64,000 nucleotides of DNA from Actinacidiphila cocklensis. Lineage in GTDB: Bacteria > Actinomycetota > Actinomycetes > Streptomycetales > Streptomycetaceae. The position numbers and the translations under genes were made by a program. Under the pieces are notes generated by a model. It saw nothing but the letters and a program-made list of their open reading frames with translations. It did not search any database and was not told the DNA's origin. Each line of letters opens with the position of its first letter. Position 1 is the stretch's first letter. The stretch lies in NCBI RefSeq assembly GCF_907177275.1, contig NZ_CAJSLV010000044.1, forward strand, positions 1 through 64,000, read 5' to 3'. Below, one piece after another: positions 62,101 through 64,000 of this stretch.

Positions 62101-63145
62101 CCGGCTGGCCGCCACCGGCTGGAAGAACCTCGACCTGATCTCCCCCGGCGACTGGAACGCCTCCGGGCGCCCCGGCGTGTGGGCGCGCGACCGCACCACC
62201 GGTGTCATCGACGCGTACGCCTTCACCACCGGCACCCTCACCCCCACCGACGTCTTCGGTGACCCGCTCGGCTACACCGTGCCGACCCTCACAGGAATCA
62301 GCGCCGGCACCCAGATCGGCGTCCTGTCGGTGGCCACGGCCCCGCTGATCGGCTCGGACGGCGACCTGAACGGCGACGGCATCGCCGACCTCTGGTCGGT
62401 CGCGACCAACGGCGCGATCACCTTCCGCCCCGGCAAGACCACCGGCGGCACCTCGGCGACCGCCGTCAGCTCCTTCGCCGCGGCACTCGCGGTAGGAGCC
62501 ACCACCGGGGCAGCCGACCAGTGGTCGCTCCAAGGCAGCGGAAACGACACCGGCTCCGTCAACCCGGCCACCGCGGTGGGCGGCGTGACCTGGGCCGCCG
62601 ACCGCACCGGCCGCTCCCCGGGAGCCGCCGTCCTGGACGGCTCGACCGGCTACCTGCACACCGCAGGACCGGCGCTCAACACCACGCTCAGCTACACCGT
62701 CTCGGCATGGGTCAAGCTCGACTCGACCGCCGTCACCCAGACAGCCGTCAGCCAGGGCACGGTGAACCACCAGGCGTTCTACCTGGGCTACTACACGACC
62801 ACGTCGTCCTGGTACTTCATGACCACCACGAGCGACGCCGCCACGACCTCCTTCCCGACCGCCCACGGCGGCAAGGCGACCACGGGCACCTGGACCCACC
62901 TCACCGCGGTGTACGACGCGAGCTCCGACATCATGTCCCTCTACGTCAACGGCGTCCTGGCCTCCACCGCCGCCGCGAACTCCACCCCCGTCTACAACCC
63001 GAGCGCCCCGCTGACCGTCGGCGGCAACATCACCCTCGGCAGCACCAGCCCCTACAACCAGTTCGACGGATCGATCTCCGACGTGCGCACCTTCGCCTCC
63101 GCGCTGACGGCTGACGAGGTCCACACGGTCTTCACGTCCTCTTGA
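59171..63145 (+). CDS. Secreted DNRLRE/VCBS/LamG surface protein
   Basis: A 1,324-residue protein: signal peptide (about 5-50), a long N-terminal beta region, a DNRLRE-type stretch (ERSYFQFNTSTLV...SYSADW-like, about 390-540), Ig-like region, VCBS/FG-GAP repeats (GDTTGDGSADIVAAGN, LNGDGIADLWSV) and a C-terminal LamG/concanavalin-like domain (GAAVLDGSTGYLHTAG...YTVSAWVKLDST...FDGSISDVRTFASALTADEV). In Streptomyces such proteins sit beside Rhs toxins and may be their surface partner. ATG 59171 after AGGAGGGGG. Confidence 0.8.
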   Translation: MGGIGMSAEGTNRAGRRQRRRRGRFGGGPLGALLALALAGSALTGIAGTAHADGTRSGGSDAAQLPADADATARAQAQAQSSDEPVVVDELTTAYAQTVANPDGTLTETSSAAPVRAKVNGGWAPVDAGLQAGSDGTLSTKASVNKLTLSGGGTAPLATLTSPGGATLAITMPFALPAPTVHGDTAHYPDVLPDVDLDVTANEIGGIREILVVKTAEAASNPALATLHLATSGAGLTMQADAAGNLQAVDAAGNPAFVAPAPMMWDSSGAATAAPAAKSGADATALATTEAGSDPSTPEGPGTGARTAAIPVTAAAAGVDLRPVAGMLSGSDTHYPVFIDPSYIPWDPGSPTWTWIQSAYPSSSDNYGTYGTSHSSQPGVGICGTYPGGGSCSPADKERSYFQFNTSTLVSHNDIVGTAVLNLTQTYSADWSCTNKYGLKLYYSHDTIGHGTTWSSHPADTYTGLTDNVGGTGSSGCMGDVPFAYTVTSTVKTAVESGNWNNITFGVYGDESDANGLKRLSNQATLAITYDHTPNVPTGMTSTPLPHNASTGSTSPCYAATNPTADAFVGKPAGTTGLVLKATVSSPTSPAQPVRGDFSVWDDSVTGTPVTPHGSGYSSGYASSGSQVSFTVPQGDFTDGHAYGWNVSANDGLASSAASGVCHFRADFSPPTVSMPTADDQVGSLSVTFPPAGNGQTTGVFVGGGGWVPFTAADPTPAVGVASGLACGRWSFDPELADAAWQCGANLPGSSGLAVFPGHWGTNILYVQFEDRAGNLSGIATYAFYVPWNPHGPAPVFGDTTGDGSADIVAAGNTDGGLYEYTVPGNTQATSPATSFGAKAADSPAGDAWKNYRITHRGSLRGGLNVDDLIVHKDGSPELDFYYNPGNTATDGRFDKKSPLDKPACVDDGSGTYCSGYPADWSKTLQIAALGDVSSAALDAGHFRNRTGLLTTETNSAGDAALWFYPTVSDGTLGRPVRLAATGWKNLDLISPGDWNASGRPGVWARDRTTGVIDAYAFTTGTLTPTDVFGDPLGYTVPTLTGISAGTQIGVLSVATAPLIGSDGDLNGDGIADLWSVATNGAITFRPGKTTGGTSATAVSSFAAALAVGATTGAADQWSLQGSGNDTGSVNPATAVGGVTWAADRTGRSPGAAVLDGSTGYLHTAGPALNTTLSYTVSAWVKLDSTAVTQTAVSQGTVNHQAFYLGYYTTTSSWYFMTTTSDAATTSFPTAHGGKATTGTWTHLTAVYDASSDIMSLYVNGVLASTAAANSTPVYNPSAPLTVGGNITLGSTSPYNQFDGSISDVRTFASALTADEVHTVFTSS

Positions 63146-63302
63146 CCCGGTGTGGGCCGCCGCCCGGGCGGCGGCCCACACGCGTACTCAACCCTTGTGG
63201 CCGACACCGCTCCTGACGGTGCCGGGGGGCAGGGAGCCGGACGGCGTGGACCCCCGGAAGGGACGGGTGGACATGCACGCGGGCGGCGGACCCTGGGTGA
63301 CG

Positions 63303-63458
63303 CCGATCACCGCCATGTAGCTTCCTGCGGGCGCGGGAGAGCCGCGACCGCACCGTGCCGACCGGAACGCCCAGCGCCGACGCGGCCTCGCGGTAGTCGA
63401 GACCCGACCACACGCACAGCGCGAAGACCTCCCGCTCACCGCGCCGCAGTTTCTCCAT
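63303..63458 (-). pseudogene. ECF sigma factor region 4 fragment
   Basis: MEKLRRGEREVFALCVWSGL then DYREAASALGVPVGTVRSRLSRARRKLH is a clear sigma-70 region 4 helix-turn-helix. No region 2 is present upstream and the frame loses homology just after, so only this piece remains. It lies just past the LamG gene. Confidence 0.65.
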
Positions 63459-63631
63459 GCCTCTAGCTGTCCACCCACCCGCGCCCGGGCCCCGTGACGC
63501 ACACCACAAGTCGAGCTTGGTGGACGGCCGCGGAACCGGGGGACGGCACCCCCGCCCACGTGTCCCCGCGGTCAACCTCCAGGTCGGCGCCGGGGCAAGG
63601 ACTCCTTGCCCCACAACAGGCTGCGGGGCGC

Positions 63632-64000
63632 TCAGTCCTGCGCTCGGGGCCAGGCGGCCAGGGCCAGTTCTGCGGTTCCGGTGAGCTCTGCGGCCGTTGC
63701 GCCGTCCCGGGCGCGCTGTGACATGCCCTGGATGACTGCGGCGAAGTACGCGGCCAGGGCGCGGGGGTCGGCTGCGGCGGGCAGTTCGCCGTGCTGCTGC
63801 GCGCTCTTCAGGCGGGTTTCGAAGGCGGCCAGGTTCGCGTTGCGCAGGTCCCGCAGGAATGCCGCGACCCCGGCGTCCTGGACGGTGACGTTGGTGGCGG
63901 CGCTGATGGTCAGACAGCCGGCCGGGTGGGAGGGGTCGGGGTAGACGGCCGCCGCCTCGCGGAGGATGCGGCGGAAGGCGCCGCGGGCCGTGGGCTCCTC
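63632..64000 (-). CDS. TetR-family regulator, C-terminal part, runs off the window
   Basis: The minus strand reads continuously from the right edge to TGA at 63634-63632: GAFRRILREAAAVYP...GCLTISAATNVTVQDAGVAAFL...KSAQQHGELPAAADPRALAAYFAAVIQGMSQRARDGATAAEL. This is the ligand-binding domain of a TetR repressor (AcrR/YxaF-like, with the GCLT...A signature). The helix-turn-helix part lies beyond 64000. Confidence 0.75.
   Translation of the reverse strand, partial: EEPTARGAFRRILREAAAVYPDPSHPAGCLTISAATNVTVQDAGVAAFLRDLRNANLAAFETRLKSAQQHGELPAAADPRALAAYFAAVIQGMSQRARDGATAAELTGTAELALAAWPRAQD

Noticed and set aside
1..64000. tRNA, rRNA, transposase or integrase genes
   Set aside because: Nothing with these features was seen, so I do not call the cluster a mobile island.

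Overview
The window is high-GC DNA with GTG and TTG starts, 4-nt start/stop overlaps, Ser/Thr kinases, ABATE/CGNR and TetR regulators and Rhs-type toxins. This points to a Streptomyces-like actinomycete. Everything below comes from reading the sequence and from recalled family knowledge; no database search was run.

1) 144-16071 is a biosynthetic gene cluster built around N-N bond formation. It encodes a stand-alone methionyl-tRNA-synthetase-like enzyme (403-1947), an L-lysine/ornithine N-monooxygenase (5707-6990) and a stand-alone metal cupin (13916-14320). These three parts make a hydrazine link between N6-hydroxylysine and another amino acid in s56-p1 and pyrazomycin biosynthesis, where the cupin and MetRS are fused. 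A D-amino-acid-oxidase-like flavoprotein (1944-3008) fits the step that releases the small hydrazino acid. Two ATP-grasp ligases, two paralogous HsaA-type flavoproteins, a B12 radical SAM enzyme, a berberine-bridge-type oxidase, an MFS exporter and a NarL/LuxR regulator would tailor, assemble, export and control the product. Three transcription units each begin with one of the three N-N-forming genes. All three are preceded by the same promoter architecture: two tandem TTCCC/GGGAA palindromes at fixed spacing, 11 bp upstream of a TARCCT -10 box.

2) 16084-18079 (minus strand) holds a MauE-like membrane protein, a Tat-exported protein and a 16-cysteine double-psi-barrel protein, probably a secreted disulfide-rich system.

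3) 18480-33199 is general chromosomal content: small membrane proteins, a divergent MBL/CGNR pair, an aldo/keto reductase, an RHH/DUF4097/ABC-transporter operon preceded by an array of TGGCACCA sites, TPR and small secreted proteins, an SDR and a TetR gene sharing an operator, a LysR/MIase/MFS locus, and a membrane protein with a winged-helix regulator behind tandem palindromes.

4) 33216-43421 is a signalling and conflict region. A six-gene minus-strand operon encodes a PknH-like sensor, a secreted DNA/RNA nuclease toxin, a SUKH immunity protein, and a vWA/PP2C/kinase triad of TerY-P type. An FHA protein, a PknB-type kinase and a small membrane protein follow on the plus strand.

5) 43418-44808 is a decaying patch: a TetR gene frameshifted at a perfect 14-bp hairpin, a 5'-truncated SDR, and an XRE/ricin-lectin chimera.

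6) 44947-51764 holds a SnoaL-like protein, a DUF916 protein beside a purple acid phosphatase with a WxL-like tail, a HupE/UreJ protein, a lipoprotein and an immunity-type gene.

7) 51761-63145 holds a 2,380-residue Rhs/Hint polymorphic toxin and a divergent 1,324-residue DNRLRE/VCBS/LamG surface protein. The window ends with a sigma-factor fragment and the C-terminal part of a TetR gene running off the edge.
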